Source: Sphingomonas guangdongensis
GTDB lineage: Bacteria; Pseudomonadota; Alphaproteobacteria; Sphingomonadales; Sphingomonadaceae
DNA length: 64,000 nucleotides
Direction: 5' to 3'
Assembly (NCBI RefSeq): GCF_900199185.1
Contig: NZ_OBMI01000003.1
Location: forward strand, 248,001 to 312,000
The notes under the pieces: generated by a model
Told to the model about the DNA's origin: nothing
The model's input: the letters and a program-made list of their open reading frames with translations, nothing else
Database searches by the model: none
Shown here: piece by piece, positions 62,973 through 64,000 of the stretch
Numbering within the stretch: position 1 is the first letter of the stretch
Layout of the letters: every line of letters begins with the position of its first letter
Position numbers and translations under genes: made by a program

Positions 62973-64000
62973 TTACAGCTTGACGACGTTCGTCCGCGCC
63001 GGCGCTTCCGCCTGGAGGTAGAGCGACGACATCGGCTCGTCCGCCACCATCACGGTCTCGTCCGAGCCGAAGCCGTTGAACGCGGTCCGCATCGCCGAGC
63101 CGTACGCGCCGAGCATCCCGACCTCGATGTAATCGCCGACCTGAATGTCCGCCGGCAGCTCGAACGGGCCGGTCATGTGGTCCAGGTCGTCGCAGGTCGG
63201 GCCGTAGAAGCTGAACGGCATCGTCTTGGCGCGGCTGTCCGGCTCGCGCAGCAGCCGCACCGGGAACCGCCAGCCGATGTGCGCGGCATCGAACAGCGCA
63301 CCGTAGGCACCGTCGTTGATGTACAGCTCGTCGCCCCGGCGCCGCTCGACCCGCACGATGATGGAGCTGTACTCGGCGCACAGCGCCCGGCCCGGCTCCG
63401 CCCACAACTCGGCCGAATAGCTGATCGGCAGCGACTCGAACGCGCGATGGATGGTGTCAAAATAGCGCTGCAGCGCCTGCGGCTCCATGCCCGGGTAGAC
63501 GCTTGGGAAGCCGCCGCCGACATCGACGACGTCGACCGTCACCGCCGCCTCGACGATCGCCGCGCGGACGCGCTCCATCGCCTGCGCATAGGCGTCGGGC
63601 GACATCGCCTGCGACCCGACGTGGAAGCAGATGCCGAGCGCGTCGGCGACCTGGCGGGTCGCAAGCAGCAGCGCCTTCGCCTCGTCCGGCATCACGCCGA
63701 ACTTCGACGCGAGGCTGAGCTTCGACAGGTCGGACGACACGCGGATGCGGACGCAGAGCGTCAGGTCGGCCGCGGGCACGCCGTTGCACGCAGTCGCGCG
63801 GACGATCTTCTCCAGTTCCTCCATCGAATCGAGGCTGAACGTGCGAACGCCATGCTCGAAATACGCCTGGTGGATGGCCTCCTCGGCCTTGACCGGGTGC
63901 ATGAAGCAGAGCGTCGCCTCCGGCAGCGTGCGCGCGACGAGGCGGACCTCGCCGAGCGAGGCGACGTCGTATTGCGTGACGCCGCTATCCCACAGGATCC
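62973..64000 (-). CDS. Ornithine decarboxylase-like PLP enzyme (5' end beyond window)
   Basis: The frame is open to the window edge, so the N-terminus is missing (about 342 residues visible). It is a fold-type III decarboxylase. HVGSQ, VDVGGGFPSVYPG and AEPGRALCAE are PLP-site elements. FYGPTCDDLDHM contains the catalytic Cys and the following Asp that marks ornithine/lysine decarboxylases rather than DapDC. Putrescine is the likely product. Its partner at 61782 would then use putrescine. Many alphaproteobacterial homologues accept both ornithine and lysine, so the exact substrate is open. Confidence 0.93.
   Translation of the reverse strand, partial: ILWDSGVTQYDVASLGEVRLVARTLPEATLCFMHPVKAEEAIHQAYFEHGVRTFSLDSMEELEKIVRATACNGVPAADLTLCVRIRVSSDLSKLSLASKFGVMPDEAKALLLATRQVADALGICFHVGSQAMSPDAYAQAMERVRAAIVEAAVTVDVVDVGGGFPSVYPGMEPQALQRYFDTIHRAFESLPISYSAELWAEPGRALCAEYSSIIVRVERRRGDELYINDGAYGALFDAAHIGWRFPVRLLREPDSRAKTMPFSFYGPTCDDLDHMTGPFELPADIQVGDYIEVGMLGAYGSAMRTAFNGFGSDETVMVADEPMSSLYLQAEAPARTNVVKL

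Overview
The window is a 64 kb stretch of a very GC-rich bacterial chromosome. Gene content points to the alphaproteobacterial order Sphingomonadales, most likely Sphingomonas or a close relative. Pointers are hdaA, a TrmFO-type tRNA methyltransferase, an aspartyl-tRNA synthetase with the non-discriminating signature, a lipoyl-carrying PdhB, the cobA-DUF2849-cysI-DUF934-cysH sulfur operon, an XrtA (exosortase A) exopolysaccharide island of the sphingomonad type, and two families of short palindromic repeats that I associate with this group. No rRNA, CRISPR array, prophage or transposase was seen.

Layout. 1-5276 (+): a periplasmic protein cut by the window edge, then hdaA, ppk and ppx in one tightly packed operon. 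5264-6708 (-): RNase D and a translationally coupled I78-type inhibitor lipoprotein. 6876-8705: aspS. 8706-9067 holds no gene, only two large inverted repeats. 9068-11011 (-): small envelope/stress proteins (DUF4170, YqjD/YqjE-like). 11146-15406 (+): eno, ftsB, pdhA, pdhB. 15481-18691 (-): a three-gene TadG/TadE pilus-assembly operon. 18765-28588: a squalene/phytoene-synthase-like protein, an EF-hand protein, trmFO, DUF488, a spermidine-synthase-like protein, DUF952, gyrA, an SDR, a secreted TPR-like protein and an Lrp/AsnC regulator. 28757-31458 (+): a histidine-kinase-like protein and a WalW-like deacetylase. tRNA-Pro(TGG) and tRNA-Ile(CAT) follow. 31834-35745 (-): sulfite and sulfate reduction with siroheme synthesis. 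35835-38652 (-): astD and selO. 38671-41999 (+): a hydrolase, an SDR, a GH130 enzyme and a 2'-5' RNA ligase-like protein. Then tRNA-Met, an enoyl-CoA hydratase and trxB.

43953-60965 is the XrtA island. One arm (-) encodes an acyl carrier protein and two small hydrolases. The divergent arm (+) encodes an AMP-forming ligase, a PLP decarboxylase, the export lipoprotein, chain-length protein, tyrosine kinase, outer-membrane barrel, ATPase, deacetylase, FemAB-like protein, glycosyltransferase, exosortase A and an asparagine-synthase-like amidotransferase. Together they should build and export an exopolysaccharide and sort PEP-CTERM proteins. No PEP-CTERM substrate and no prsK/prsR lie in the window. 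The ACP, ligase, decarboxylase and hydrolase set looks like a small-molecule pathway whose product is unknown to me, and it is the least understood system here.

61022-64000 (-): a small HTH protein, a MAPEG protein, a deoxyhypusine-synthase-like enzyme and the C-terminal part of an ornithine-decarboxylase-like enzyme, together suggesting polyamine (putrescine/homospermidine-type) synthesis.

Two genes appear to need non-canonical start codons: trmFO (ATC) and the 2'-5' RNA ligase-like gene (CTG within a CTGA overlap).
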